A stretch of DNA of 24,816 bases from DATLFS01 sp035540935 (GTDB lineage Bacteria > Actinomycetota > CADDZG01 > WHSQ01): contig DATLFS010000075.1 in assembly GCA_035540935.1 (NCBI GenBank), positions 1 to 24,816 of the forward strand. Reading direction: 5' to 3'. This document shows positions 7,565-15,151 of the stretch, in pieces (within the stretch, counting starts at the first letter, position 1; every line of letters begins with the position of its first letter). The translations under genes were made by a program, and so were the position numbers. The notes under the pieces were generated by a model that saw nothing but the letters and a program-made list of their open reading frames with translations, made no database searches and was not told the DNA's origin.

Positions 7565-8006
7565 GAGCGAGATCACCTTCGACCTCCCGGTGACGCGGGA
7601 GACGGTCGCCGACTTCGCGTTGGCGGTGGGGGAGGACAACCGGGTTTTCTTCGATCCGGAGGAGGCGCGCCGCCAGGGGTTCCCGGACGTCGTCGCTCCG
7701 CCCACCTTCACCGTCACGCAGATCTTCTGCGTCCCGCGCGATGAGAGAGAGAGACGCCTCGGCGCGAACCTCGACTACGGCCGCGTCCTCCACGGCGAGC
7801 AGGAGTTCGTCTACAACCGTTTGCCCGTGGCGGGTGAGGTCCTCACCGGCACGATGCGGATCGCCAAGGACTTCACGAAGGAAGGGAAACGAGGCGGCAG
7901 CATGCGCTTCGTCACCTACGAGTCCGTCTTCACCGACGCCGACGGGGCCGAGGTGTTGCGCGCCTACTACACGTTGATCGAGACGAGCAAGGACCCGGGA
8001 TCATGA
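7557..8006 (+). CDS. FAS1-like dehydratase domain protein (HadA/C-like)
   Basis: A 149-residue single hot-dog protein of the N-terminal MaoC / FAS1-like dehydratase type (LPVTRETVADFALAVGEDN, then APPTFTV and LHGEQEFVYNRLPVAGE). Such proteins usually lack the catalytic Asp/His pair and form heterodimers with an active MaoC subunit, as in mycobacterial HadAB. The active partner would be the next gene, which overlaps it by four bases (ATGA). Its TTG start overlaps the end of the SDR gene by eight bases, indicating coupled translation. By itself it is probably the substrate-binding, non-catalytic half of an enoyl-CoA or enoyl-thioester hydratase. Confidence 0.85.
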   Translation: MAESEITFDLPVTRETVADFALAVGEDNRVFFDPEEARRQGFPDVVAPPTFTVTQIFCVPRDERERRLGANLDYGRVLHGEQEFVYNRLPVAGEVLTGTMRIAKDFTKEGKRGGSMRFVTYESVFTDADGAEVLRAYYTLIETSKDPGS

Positions 8007-8455
8007 CGACGCCGAAGACCGTGACGCTCGATGCCCTCACGCTCGGCATGGAGCTCGAGGAGTTCGTGTACGGGCCGCTCAGCCGAGAGGACTTCGTCCG
8101 GTACGCGGAAGCCTCGGGCGACGACAACCCGATCCACCAGGACGAGGAGTATGCCCGCAGCCAGGGCTCGCCGACCGTCTTCGCGATGGGGATGTTGAAC
8201 GCCGGATACCTTGCTCACGCCGTCTCCGACTGGTTCGGAGGGCCGCAGCACCTCCGTCGTTACAAGGTGCGCTTCACGACGCGCGTGTGGGCGGGCGACG
8301 AGCTGATCTGCAGCGGACGCATCGACTCGATCGAAGGCGGCGTCGTGCATGTCGCCCTCGAGGCGCGGCGGCGCGGCGCCGGCCCGGACGGGCTGGATCT
8401 ACCGGAGGACGAGGTCGCCCTGAAGGGTGAGGCCGAGATAGTGCTCCCCGAATAG
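8003..8455 (+). CDS. MaoC-family (R)-enoyl-CoA hydratase (HadB-like)
   Basis: A 150-residue hot-dog protein with the hydratase-2 signature YAEASGDDNPIHQDEEYARSQG, in which the Asp and His of D-x-N-P-I-H are the catalytic pair of the family. It should hydrate a trans-2-enoyl thioester to the (R)-3-hydroxy form, or do the reverse. It is the catalytic partner of the preceding FAS1-like protein, with which it shares an ATGA overlap. A single-domain hydratase plus a single-domain FAS1-like subunit is the HadAB pattern. The next gene carries the same two domains fused. Confidence 0.88.
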   Translation: MTTPKTVTLDALTLGMELEEFVYGPLSREDFVRYAEASGDDNPIHQDEEYARSQGSPTVFAMGMLNAGYLAHAVSDWFGGPQHLRRYKVRFTTRVWAGDELICSGRIDSIEGGVVHVALEARRRGAGPDGLDLPEDEVALKGEAEIVLPE

Positions 8456-8465
8456 GAGGAAGGCT

Positions 8466-9290
8466 TTGCCGCTCAACAAGGAGCTCGTAGGCAAGACGTA
8501 CGACACGACGACGTACGACGTGACGGCCGCCGCCATCGAGAGCTACGCGCGCGCGACCAACGACGAGAATCCGCGTTACCTCGGCGAGGACGTCGTCGCC
8601 TCCCCGGTGTTTCCGGTCGTGCCCGTGTTCGGGGCGTTCATGAACGCGTCGATGGATCCGGAGCTCGGTGCCGACCTGCTGCGTCTGGTGCACGGCGCCG
8701 AAGAGCACGTCATCCACCGCCCGCTGCGGCCGGGAGACCGTCTGACGATCACGCCCGTCCTCGAGTCGGTCGAGCAGAAGGAGACGGGCGAGACGTTCAC
8801 CGTCTTCGGGAGGATCGACGACGACTCGGGGACGAGTGTCGCGGAGGTCCGCGGCACGATGTTCATCCGTGGGTCGGGCTCGTCGTCCCGCTCCGGCGCC
8901 GGGAGGTCGGAGGAGGCGCGCGAGGTGGTGTACGAGGAGACCACGAAGGTCGACGAGGACCAGACGCACCGGTATGCGGAGGCGTCGGGCGACCACAACC
9001 CGATCCATCTCGACGAGAACATGGCGCGCGCCGCGGGACTGCCGGGGATCATCAACCACGGCATGTGCACGATGGCGATCGCGGTCAAAGGCGCGGTCAA
9101 CGGACTCGCCGGCGGGGCGCCCGAGCGGATCCGCCGCGTGGCGGTGCGCTTCTCGAAGCCGGTGTTCCCGGGTCAGGAGCTGACGACGCGTTTCTGGAGG
9201 CAGGGCGAAGACGCCTACGGCTTCGAGACGTACAACCCCGACGGCGTCGCCGTGATCAGGAACGGCATCGTCGAGGTGACCGGAGCCTGA
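8466..9290 (+). CDS. Double hot-dog MaoC hydratase (FAS1-like + MaoC fusion)
   Basis: A 274-residue fusion of an N-terminal FAS1-like hot-dog domain (about residues 1-135) and a C-terminal MaoC domain (about 150-274). The C-terminal domain has the active motif YAEASGDHNPIHLDENMARAAGLPGIINHGM. A Ser/Gly-rich linker (GSGSSSRSGAGRS) joins the halves. It matches the two-domain enoyl-CoA hydratases that accompany Hsd4A-type dehydrogenases. Translation starts at TTG 8466, with AGGAGGA six bases before it. It closes the operon, four bases from the convergent rhomboid gene. Together with the two preceding genes, the operon encodes the same domain pair twice, split and fused. Confidence 0.88.
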   Translation: MPLNKELVGKTYDTTTYDVTAAAIESYARATNDENPRYLGEDVVASPVFPVVPVFGAFMNASMDPELGADLLRLVHGAEEHVIHRPLRPGDRLTITPVLESVEQKETGETFTVFGRIDDDSGTSVAEVRGTMFIRGSGSSSRSGAGRSEEAREVVYEETTKVDEDQTHRYAEASGDHNPIHLDENMARAAGLPGIINHGMCTMAIAVKGAVNGLAGGAPERIRRVAVRFSKPVFPGQELTTRFWRQGEDAYGFETYNPDGVAVIRNGIVEVTGA

Positions 9291-9294
9291 CGCG

Positions 9295-10179
9295 TCAACC
9301 GAAGAGGCCGGCGCAGCCGAAGTTCGCCGTCTTGTAGGCGATCGCGCCGGCGGCCGCGCCGCCCACGGCCGCGAACGTTGCCAGCTGCCGAGCCACGCTC
9401 GGCGGCCGGCTGCTCCCGTCGTCGAGCCCCCAGCCGAGGAGCGCGCCACCGGCGAGCCCGCCCAGGTGGGCGAGGTTGTCGATGCGCGGCACCATGAAGC
9501 CGAAGAGCAGGTTGATCGCGACGAAGAACATGAGCCCGCTCAAAAACTGCGACGCGATCTGCGAGGAGCGGCGACGGTAGAGGAACACCGCCAGGGCGCC
9601 GACGATCCCGAAGATCGCGCCCGAGGCCCCGAGGCTCCCGGCGCATCGGCCCAGGGCGAAGGACGCGGCATTGCCGGAGAGACCGGCGACCAGGTAGACG
9701 CCGAAGAAGCGCACGTGTCCGAAGACCGCCTCGAGCTGCGGGCCGTAGATCCACAGCACGAGCGAGTTGAACATGATGTGCAGGAATTGGACCGGTGAGT
9801 GCAGGACTATCGACGTGAAGAGCCGCCACCACTCGCCGCGCGTCGCGATCGCGATCGGATCCATGACGAGCCGTTCGGTCACTCCGGGGATCGTCTGCTG
9901 CGCGACGAAGAAGGCGCCGTTCACGATGAGGAGACCCACCACTACGGGAGCGGTGCGCGCCGCGACCGAGCGGACCTTCGGGGCGTTCCGGCGCGCCTCT
10001 GCGACGCACTCGGGGCAGTGCTGGCCGACCGACGCCGGGATCGCGCAGCGTCCGCATATCGGCCGCCCGCAGCGGGTGCACTGGAGACGCGTCGGCTCCT
10101 TCGGGTGCGCGTAGCAATAGGTCTCGCCCGGCTGCTCGATCGTGCGCGGCTCGCCCGCCGGGTCGGTCATGCGACCCAT
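9295..10179 (-). CDS. Rhomboid-family intramembrane serine protease with N-terminal zinc-binding domain
   Basis: A 294-residue membrane protease. The N-terminal cytosolic part (about residues 10-55) is a Cys/His-rich zinc-binding segment (CYAHP, CTRCGRPICGRC, HCPEC). Six or so membrane helices follow. Rhomboid hallmarks are HIMFNSLVLW (His/Asn of the oxyanion site), the catalytic Ser in GASGAIFG, and the catalytic His in NLAHLGGLAGG. The zinc-ribbon plus rhomboid layout is common in actinobacteria. Substrates are unknown. Start options are ATG 10179 (MGRMTDP) or ATG 10170; neither has a good Shine-Dalgarno. An upstream extension of the open frame overlaps the divergent gene and is not coding. 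Convergent with the hydratase operon. Confidence 0.92.
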   Translation of the reverse strand: MGRMTDPAGEPRTIEQPGETYCYAHPKEPTRLQCTRCGRPICGRCAIPASVGQHCPECVAEARRNAPKVRSVAARTAPVVVGLLIVNGAFFVAQQTIPGVTERLVMDPIAIATRGEWWRLFTSIVLHSPVQFLHIMFNSLVLWIYGPQLEAVFGHVRFFGVYLVAGLSGNAASFALGRCAGSLGASGAIFGIVGALAVFLYRRRSSQIASQFLSGLMFFVAINLLFGFMVPRIDNLAHLGGLAGGALLGWGLDDGSSRPPSVARQLATFAAVGGAAAGAIAYKTANFGCAGLFG

Positions 10180-10197
10180 GCTCGCATACGCCACGCC

Positions 10198-10203
10198 TAG
10201 GCT
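10198..10203 (+). promoter_or_regulatory. TAGGCT -10 box, leaderless start
   Basis: TAGGCT fits the TAnnnT actinobacterial -10 pattern. Only seven bases separate it from the GTG at 10211, so the transcript would begin at or beside the start codon. No clear Shine-Dalgarno or -35 element is seen. Confidence 0.5.
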
Positions 10204-10210
10204 GACGTTC

Positions 10211-10861
10211 GTGGTCACGGTGGCGACGTTCAACATCCGGCACGGCCTCGGCCGCGACGGCGCGGTCGATCTCGGTCGCACGGCCGCGGCCCTAACCGCG
10301 ACCCGAGCGGGTCTGGTCGCGCTGCAAGAGGTCGATCGCTTCCTCCCGCGCTCCGGCGGCGTCGACCAGACGGAGGAGTTGGCGGCGCGCACCGGGATGA
10401 GCGGGATCTTCTTCCCCACGCTCGCCCGCGGGCGCGGCCACTACGGTCTCGCCGTGCTGGCCGACGAGCCGGTCGAGGGCCACCTCGAGGAGCTGCCGCG
10501 CGTCGCAGGTGAGGAGCCGCGCGGCATGGTGATCCTCCCGTGGCGCGGCGTCCACGTCGTCGCGACCCACCTCGCGCAGCGCGGAGAGGCCCGCGACCGG
10601 CAGACGGAGGCGCTGGCGGCACGCGCCGCGGCGCTCCCGCCTCCCGTCCTTGTTCTCGGCGACCTGAACCAGGGCCTGCGGACCTTGACGCCCCTGCGGG
10701 ACGCCGGCTTCCACGGCGGCCCGCACCGCGCCACGTTCTCCTGGGGGCGGCAGATCGATCACGTCCTCGTCGGTCCGGGCCTGCGTCTCGTGGACGTCCG
10801 AACCGTCGCCACGGCCGCGTCGGACCACCTCCCCCTGGTGGCCGAGATCGAGGTCTTTTGA
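10211..10861 (+). CDS. Endonuclease/exonuclease/phosphatase (EEP) family protein
   Basis: A 216-residue metal-dependent phosphodiesterase or nuclease of the DNase I-like fold. The catalytic set is complete: ATFNIRHG (Asn), LQEVD (Glu), ATHL (His), GDLNQG (Asp, Asn), RQIDHVLV (Asp, His) and ASDHLPL (Asp, His). Members act on DNA, RNA, lipid phosphates or other phosphodiesters, so the substrate stays open. I chose GTG 10211 because it begins at the first core strand and lies seven bases after a TAGGCT box; an upstream GTG (10142) would run into the divergent rhomboid gene. No signal peptide is visible, so it is probably cytoplasmic. Confidence 0.88.
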   Translation: MVTVATFNIRHGLGRDGAVDLGRTAAALTATRAGLVALQEVDRFLPRSGGVDQTEELAARTGMSGIFFPTLARGRGHYGLAVLADEPVEGHLEELPRVAGEEPRGMVILPWRGVHVVATHLAQRGEARDRQTEALAARAAALPPPVLVLGDLNQGLRTLTPLRDAGFHGGPHRATFSWGRQIDHVLVGPGLRLVDVRTVATAASDHLPLVAEIEVF

Positions 10862-10868
10862 GGCTGGT

Positions 10869-10923
10869 GTTGCACGTGTTATTTCTGTTATCTTCTGTGC
10901 TTAGCCGGAGCGACGCCGGGGAG
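10869..10923 (+). promoter_or_regulatory. Promoter and RBS of the coiled-coil/kinase operon
   Basis: A strikingly AT-rich stretch between 10869 and 10902 contains TATCTT (10889-10894, TAnnnT type) and a TTGCAC (10870-10875) as a poorly spaced -35 candidate. The near-repeat TGTTATTTC/TGTTATCTTC is visible. GGGGAGG (10918-10924) is the ribosome-binding site of the gene starting at 10928. Confidence 0.5.
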
Positions 10924-10927
10924 GCGA

Positions 10928-11374
10928 ATGCGGATCGGGAGAACCGCCGGGGTGCTCGGGGCCGGGATCGTCCTCGCCGGCCTCGTCTTCGGCGCGCTCG
11001 CCTGGGGCCGTGAACCCGGGATCGCGCCGGAGGTCGAGCAACGGCTGGCGGCGGCAGATGCCGCGGCCGCCGAAGCGGGTCTCGCCGCCCAGGCTCTGGA
11101 GGAGCGCGTCGAGGAGCTGAACGACCGCCTCCGCGACCTAGAGGGCCGGCTCGAAGAGGCGGAGTCGCTCGAGGGGCGGATCGAGGCGACCTCGGGCCGG
11201 ATCTGGAAGGCGCTGAAGCGGGTCCGGGCGGAGATCGGTTCCGCGCGCGCCGCGGGCGATGCGGCCGCGGGCGACGCCGCGGCCGCGCTGTCGGAGGCAC
11301 GGCGCGCCGTGCGGGAGCTGGACGTCCTGCGCGACCGCTACGACTACCACCTGCGCCGCTACCACGGGGGTTAG
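10928..11374 (+). CDS. Membrane-anchored coiled-coil protein, unknown function
   Basis: A 148-residue protein I do not recognise. It has a short basic N-terminus, one membrane helix (about residues 8-26), then a long Ala/Glu/Arg-rich heptad region (about 35-125), strongly predicted to be coiled coil, and a Tyr/Arg/His-rich end (DRYDYHLRRYHGG). It probably projects from the membrane as a dimer. It is two bases upstream of the PASTA kinase and certainly co-transcribed with it, so it may be a partner, scaffold or substrate of that kinase (inference). It has no enzyme motif. Confidence 0.8.
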   Translation: MRIGRTAGVLGAGIVLAGLVFGALAWGREPGIAPEVEQRLAAADAAAAEAGLAAQALEERVEELNDRLRDLEGRLEEAESLEGRIEATSGRIWKALKRVRAEIGSARAAGDAAAGDAAAALSEARRAVRELDVLRDRYDYHLRRYHGG

Positions 11375-11376
11375 AC

Positions 11377-13209
11377 ATGCGACTCATGAGGGACCTCGTC
11401 GGCGAGACCCTCTCCGGGCGTTACCGCATGGTCGCCCGGATAGCCGGAGGTGGGATGGGCGACGTCTATCGCGGTCACGACCTCCTGCTCGATCGGGCGG
11501 TGGCCGTGAAGGTGCTGCAACCGTCGCTGGCCGCCGATCCGGAGCTCGTCGACCGGTTCCGCCTCGAAGCACGCGCGGCGGCGAGGCTGACCCACCCGAA
11601 CGTCGTGGGCGTCTACGACTGGGGGGAGGAGCCCGACGGGACGCCGTACATGGTCATGGAGTACGTGCCGGGCACCGACCTGCGCGACGTGCTGGTGGCG
11701 CGCGGAGCGCTGGAGCCGGCGCAGGCATGCGAGGTGGTGGCGTCGGTGTGCGAGGCCCTCGCGGCCGCACACGCAGAAGGCCTCATCCACCGCGACATCA
11801 AGCCGGAGAACATCCTTCTCGCCCGCGGGGGACAGGTGAAGGTCGCCGACTTCGGCATCGCGCTCTTCGGAGACGCCGAGCGCACGGAGGGAACGACGAT
11901 CGCCGGAACGCTCCGTTACCTAGCTCCGGAACAGGCGCGGGGGGAGGAGGCGGTCGCCGCGTCCGATGTCTGGGCCGCGGGTGCCCTTCTCTTCGAGTGC
12001 TTGACCGGGCGGCCTCCATCGCAGGGCGCGGGAGGCGACCTGTTGCAGAAACGAGCCGTCGAGGAGCCGGTCGAGCCGTCGCGGCTGGAGCCGCTGCTCC
12101 CACCGGATCTCGACGATGTGGTGCTGCGTGCGTGCGCGCTCGACCCCGCGGCGCGCTACGCGGGTGCGGCCGACATGGCCGCCGACCTGCGGCGTGTGGC
12201 CGTGCGATCGTTGCCCGACGCGGCTTCCGTGCGATCCCTGCTCGAGGACGTGACGGTCGAGATCCGCCTTCCCGACATGGAGCCGACCGTCGCGGGTCCG
12301 CAGCAGAAGGCGCGGCGTCGCAAGCGGTCCCGCGCTCCCCGGTTGGTCGCGATCGTCGCCCTCGTGGCTCTGCTGCTCGCCGGCGGCGTGCGAGCCGGGG
12401 CGGCTCTCCTCGGCCCGCGTGAGGTAGTGGTCCCGTCGGTCGCCGGCATGACGCTAGAGGAGGCGCGGCGGGCCGCCGACGAGGTGAACCTCGTCGTCGA
12501 GGTGGTCGGGCGAGAACGCAGTCGCTCCGTCGAGCGCGGCGGCATCATCTCGCAGGATCCCGCGACGGGCGTCCTGATCGAGGGCGAGGCGATAGCGGTG
12601 ATCCTCTCGAAGGGGCCGCCGCTCGTACGCGTGCCGGCCGTGGCGGGTCGGGACGTGGCGGACGCGATGGCGGCGCTGGAAGCGGCCCGTCTCGTCGTGG
12701 GTGAACGCTCCGAGGAATGGTCGGTCGAGCACGAGGCCGGGACCGTCATACGCGCCACGATCCGCGGCCGCGTGACGGAGGGGACGACGGTCGGGCTGGT
12801 CGTGAGCCGCGGCCCGAGGTCACTCGAGATCCCCGACGTCGCCGGGCTTCCGGCGGACAAGGCGGCGGCGCGCCTGGAGCGTGCCGGCTTCGAGCCGGTG
12901 CGCACGGACGTGTACTCGGACGACGTCCCGGTTGGGCGCGTCGTCTCGACGGATCCCGCCGCGGGTCTCGAGGCCGACGAAGCCAGCTCGGTGACGATCT
13001 ACGTGTCGATCGGCCCGGAGTTCGAGGAGATCACGCTGCCCGATGTCCGCGGGATGGATGTCGAGCGCGCGAAGAAGCGGCTCACGTCACTGGGCCTACG
13101 TGTCCAGGTGGTCGTGTCGTGTGAGGGTGGCACGACCGTGGTCGAGACGGATCCCCGCGCTTCCTCCACGGTCCGCGAGAACGACCGCATCGCTCTCTTC
13201 GTCTGCTGA
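11377..13209 (+). CDS. PknB-like Ser/Thr protein kinase with four PASTA repeats
   Basis: A 610-residue transmembrane receptor kinase. The cytosolic kinase domain (about 14-275) has the glycine loop GGGMGDVY, the ATP-binding Lys (K45), HRDIKPEN (D140), DFG (D158) and an activation loop TEGTTIAGTLRYLAPEQ with Thr phosphorylation candidates. A basic juxtamembrane segment precedes the membrane helix at about 323-345. The extracellular part (351-610) holds four PASTA repeats, which in this family bind peptidoglycan or muropeptides, linking cell-wall state to growth and division. The last repeat ends directly at the C-terminal Cys. ATG 11377 is two bases after the upstream stop; ATG 11386 is an alternative. 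No phosphatase or division gene is adjacent, unlike the classical pknB locus, so it is probably an additional kinase. Confidence 0.94.
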   Translation: MRLMRDLVGETLSGRYRMVARIAGGGMGDVYRGHDLLLDRAVAVKVLQPSLAADPELVDRFRLEARAAARLTHPNVVGVYDWGEEPDGTPYMVMEYVPGTDLRDVLVARGALEPAQACEVVASVCEALAAAHAEGLIHRDIKPENILLARGGQVKVADFGIALFGDAERTEGTTIAGTLRYLAPEQARGEEAVAASDVWAAGALLFECLTGRPPSQGAGGDLLQKRAVEEPVEPSRLEPLLPPDLDDVVLRACALDPAARYAGAADMAADLRRVAVRSLPDAASVRSLLEDVTVEIRLPDMEPTVAGPQQKARRRKRSRAPRLVAIVALVALLLAGGVRAGAALLGPREVVVPSVAGMTLEEARRAADEVNLVVEVVGRERSRSVERGGIISQDPATGVLIEGEAIAVILSKGPPLVRVPAVAGRDVADAMAALEAARLVVGERSEEWSVEHEAGTVIRATIRGRVTEGTTVGLVVSRGPRSLEIPDVAGLPADKAAARLERAGFEPVRTDVYSDDVPVGRVVSTDPAAGLEADEASSVTIYVSIGPEFEEITLPDVRGMDVERAKKRLTSLGLRVQVVVSCEGGTTVVETDPRASSTVRENDRIALFVC

Positions 13210-13267
13210 CGGCCGCGACATCCGCGCGATGGTCGGGCGCGCCGACTTCCGCGACGATGGCGAGGTG

Positions 13268-13780
13268 ATGCGCGTCCTCGGTGTCGCCCTCCTGTGCGTG
13301 AGCCTCGCCGCCTGCGCGCCTTCGGAAGAGCGGGCGAGGGAGTCGCGGGCGGCGCTGACCGACCTGTGGAAGGACGATCCGACGGAGCCCTATCCCTTCT
13401 CCGGTGAGGTCCCGCCGCGGGATGTCACGCCGATCGACGGCACCTACGTTCGGAACGTGCCGCTGGCGGACGTCGGACGGCCGGTGCCGTGCCGGCGATG
13501 CCCCCCCTACAAGATCTACGCCGGAGAGGCCACGCTGCGGCTGGAGCGAGGCCGCTTCTACGTGGAGGAAGAGGGGTCGCAGTTCGGGAGCGAGGGGCAC
13601 TTCGTCGTGGACGCGGCCGCCATCACACTGTTCAACGACCCCATCTGTCCGGCGGAACGGGTCACCTACGGCTACTCGCTGCGCGACGGCGTCCTCGAGA
13701 TCGCCTTTCGCCACGACCCTTGCGCCTTCCAGAACCTGCGCGGGAAGTACCTCACGTCGTATCCGTGGCGGCTCCGCTAG
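13268..13780 (+). CDS. Putative lipoprotein, unknown function
   Basis: A 170-residue protein beginning with a lipoprotein signal: MRVLGVALLCVSLAACAPS, with lipobox LAAC (Cys at residue 16). The mature part has four further Cys (CRRC, PICP, DPC) that could form disulfides outside the cell, and repeated short strands (GEATLRLERGRFYVEE, GHFVVDAAAITLFND, GVLEIAFRHD) suggesting a small beta-rich domain such as a lipocalin-like barrel. I cannot name a family. ATG 13268 was chosen because it gives a clean signal peptide; the frame is open further upstream into the kinase gene. It follows the kinase by 58 bases, so it may belong to the same transcript. Its last 29 bases overlap the convergent Nudix gene. 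Confidence 0.78.
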   Translation: MRVLGVALLCVSLAACAPSEERARESRAALTDLWKDDPTEPYPFSGEVPPRDVTPIDGTYVRNVPLADVGRPVPCRRCPPYKIYAGEATLRLERGRFYVEEEGSQFGSEGHFVVDAAAITLFNDPICPAERVTYGYSLRDGVLEIAFRHDPCAFQNLRGKYLTSYPWRLR

Positions 13781-14177
13781 GCAGGATCCCCCAGCGCGTC
13801 AGGGTCTCGACGAAACCGGGCGTGCATTCGAGCTCGCAGATTTCATCGAGCGGCACCCAGCGCGCTTCGGCCGCGTCTCCCGCCGGCGTCGGCCGGAGCG
13901 GCGCCGACGCGTGGGCGCGGTAATCGAGGATCACGAAATGTTCCGGAGCGGTCACCTCGAAGACGCCGACCAGCTCCGCGACGTCTACCGTCAAACCCGT
14001 TTCCTCCCGGACCTCGCGCGCGACCGCATCTGCGAGCTTTTCACCGTGTTCGACGCGGCCGCCGGGCAGCGACCATCGGCCCACGGCCGGGGCGCGTCCG
14101 CGCCGCACCATCAACAGGCGCCCGTCGGCCACGACCACGGCTCCGACCGCCACGATCGGCCTGTCGATGGGTCCCAT
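13752..14177 (-). CDS. Nudix hydrolase (MutT-like)
   Basis: A 141-residue Nudix protein with a perfect Nudix box, GGRVEHGEKLADAVAREVREETG, in which the REVREE glutamates bind metal. Such enzymes cleave nucleoside diphosphate-linked compounds, for example oxidised nucleotides, ADP-ribose or NADH. The substrate is not readable here. The sequence around the box (GRWSLPGGRVEHGE) and a C-terminal WVPLDEI are typical of the ADP-ribose/MutT subgroup. The ATG lies six bases after a TAGCCT box on the minus strand and no Shine-Dalgarno is present, so the mRNA is probably leaderless. Its promoter overlaps that of the divergent transporter gene. Confidence 0.92.
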   Translation of the reverse strand: MGPIDRPIVAVGAVVVADGRLLMVRRGRAPAVGRWSLPGGRVEHGEKLADAVAREVREETGLTVDVAELVGVFEVTAPEHFVILDYRAHASAPLRPTPAGDAAEARWVPLDEICELECTPGFVETLTRWGILPSGAATDTT

Positions 14178-14182
14178 CCGCG

Positions 14183-14189
14183 TAGGCTA
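14183..14189. promoter_or_regulatory. Shared bidirectional -10 element TAGGCTA
   Basis: Seven bases, TAGGCTA, read TAGGCT on the plus strand and TAGCCT on the minus strand; both match TAnnnT. The plus-strand box is six bases from the GTG at 14195, the minus-strand box six bases from the ATG at 14177. Both genes lack a Shine-Dalgarno. This looks like one symmetric promoter serving two leaderless, divergent genes. Confidence 0.6.
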
Positions 14190-14194
14190 CGCCG

Positions 14195-15151
14195 GTGCGA
14201 TCCCACACCGAGCGCCTGGCCCGCCGAGTCCGGCGATTGCCGCGCATCGCGTGGGTGGTGCTGGCGACGGGCGTGCTCGTCGCCTCGACGTCGGCGATCC
14301 TCTCCCGCTATGCGTTCCCCTCGGGTCTCGACCCGCGCCAGATCGACGCGTGGCAGGCCTCCCGAGATGCGCATCCGCTGGCGCTCTCCTTCTGGAGATG
14401 CGCGGCCGGCGCCGCCGCCTTGTTGCCCTTCTGCGCGCGCCGCCTGCGAAGCGCGTCGCGGTTCGAGGTGACGACGTCCGTCACGGCGGGCGCGTTCCTC
14501 GCGGTCCACTTCGCGACCTGGATCAGCTCGTTGACGCTGACCAGCGTCGCGGCCGCGGTTCTGCTCGTCTCGACGACTCCGATCTTCGTAGCGGTAACCG
14601 CGCGCCTTCTGTTCGACGAGCGACTTCCGCGACCGGCCTGGTTCGGGATCGTCCTCGCGCTCGCGGGAACGGCCGCCGTCGCCGGCGGTGACCTCGGCGG
14701 CGCGAGCGCCGTCGGGAACATGCTCGCTCTCGCGGGCGGGGCCACCGCGGCGGGATACGCGCTCGCCGGCGAGCGGGCGCGTCGAACGTTCAGGATCCTC
14801 GAGTACTCAGTGCTGACCTATGGAACGGCAGCCGTACTTCTGCTCTCGCTGTGCGTGCTCCTGCGCGTCCCGCTCACGGGCTACTCAGCGTCGGTGTGGC
14901 TCGCGGTCGCCGCGGTCACGCTCGGTCCGCAGATCCTCGGTCACACGTTCATCAACTTCGCGCTGAAGGACATCGGCGCGACGGTCGTGTCCGTCGCCAT
15001 CATGGCGGAACCGGTGATTGCCACCGCGCTTGCGTACGCGCTGTTCGCCGAGGTTCCTACATGGCTCGTGTATCCGGGCGGTGCTCTCATCCTCGCCGGT
15101 ATCTACCTGGTGTCCACCGCGCGGACGCGGGTGCCGCTGGTGCTCGAATGA
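14195..15151 (+). CDS. EamA/DMT-superfamily membrane transporter
   Basis: A 318-residue inner-membrane protein with about ten hydrophobic helices arranged as two EamA repeats (roughly residues 20-145 and 165-310), as in drug/metabolite exporters. Recognisable landmarks are SFWRCAAGAAALLPF in repeat one and AEPVIATALAYALFAEVPT near the end of repeat two, a typical EamA signature. The cargo is unknown (metabolite or drug efflux is usual). Start GTG 14195 follows the TAGGCT box by six bases. The stop overlaps the folP2 ATG (ATGA), so the two are translated together. Confidence 0.9.
   Translation: MRSHTERLARRVRRLPRIAWVVLATGVLVASTSAILSRYAFPSGLDPRQIDAWQASRDAHPLALSFWRCAAGAAALLPFCARRLRSASRFEVTTSVTAGAFLAVHFATWISSLTLTSVAAAVLLVSTTPIFVAVTARLLFDERLPRPAWFGIVLALAGTAAVAGGDLGGASAVGNMLALAGGATAAGYALAGERARRTFRILEYSVLTYGTAAVLLLSLCVLLRVPLTGYSASVWLAVAAVTLGPQILGHTFINFALKDIGATVVSVAIMAEPVIATALAYALFAEVPTWLVYPGGALILAGIYLVSTARTRVPLVLE

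Noticed and set aside
10180..10419. N-terminal extension of the rhomboid frame
   Set aside because: It is antisense to the EEP gene and has no motif; the zinc-binding part begins just after 10179.
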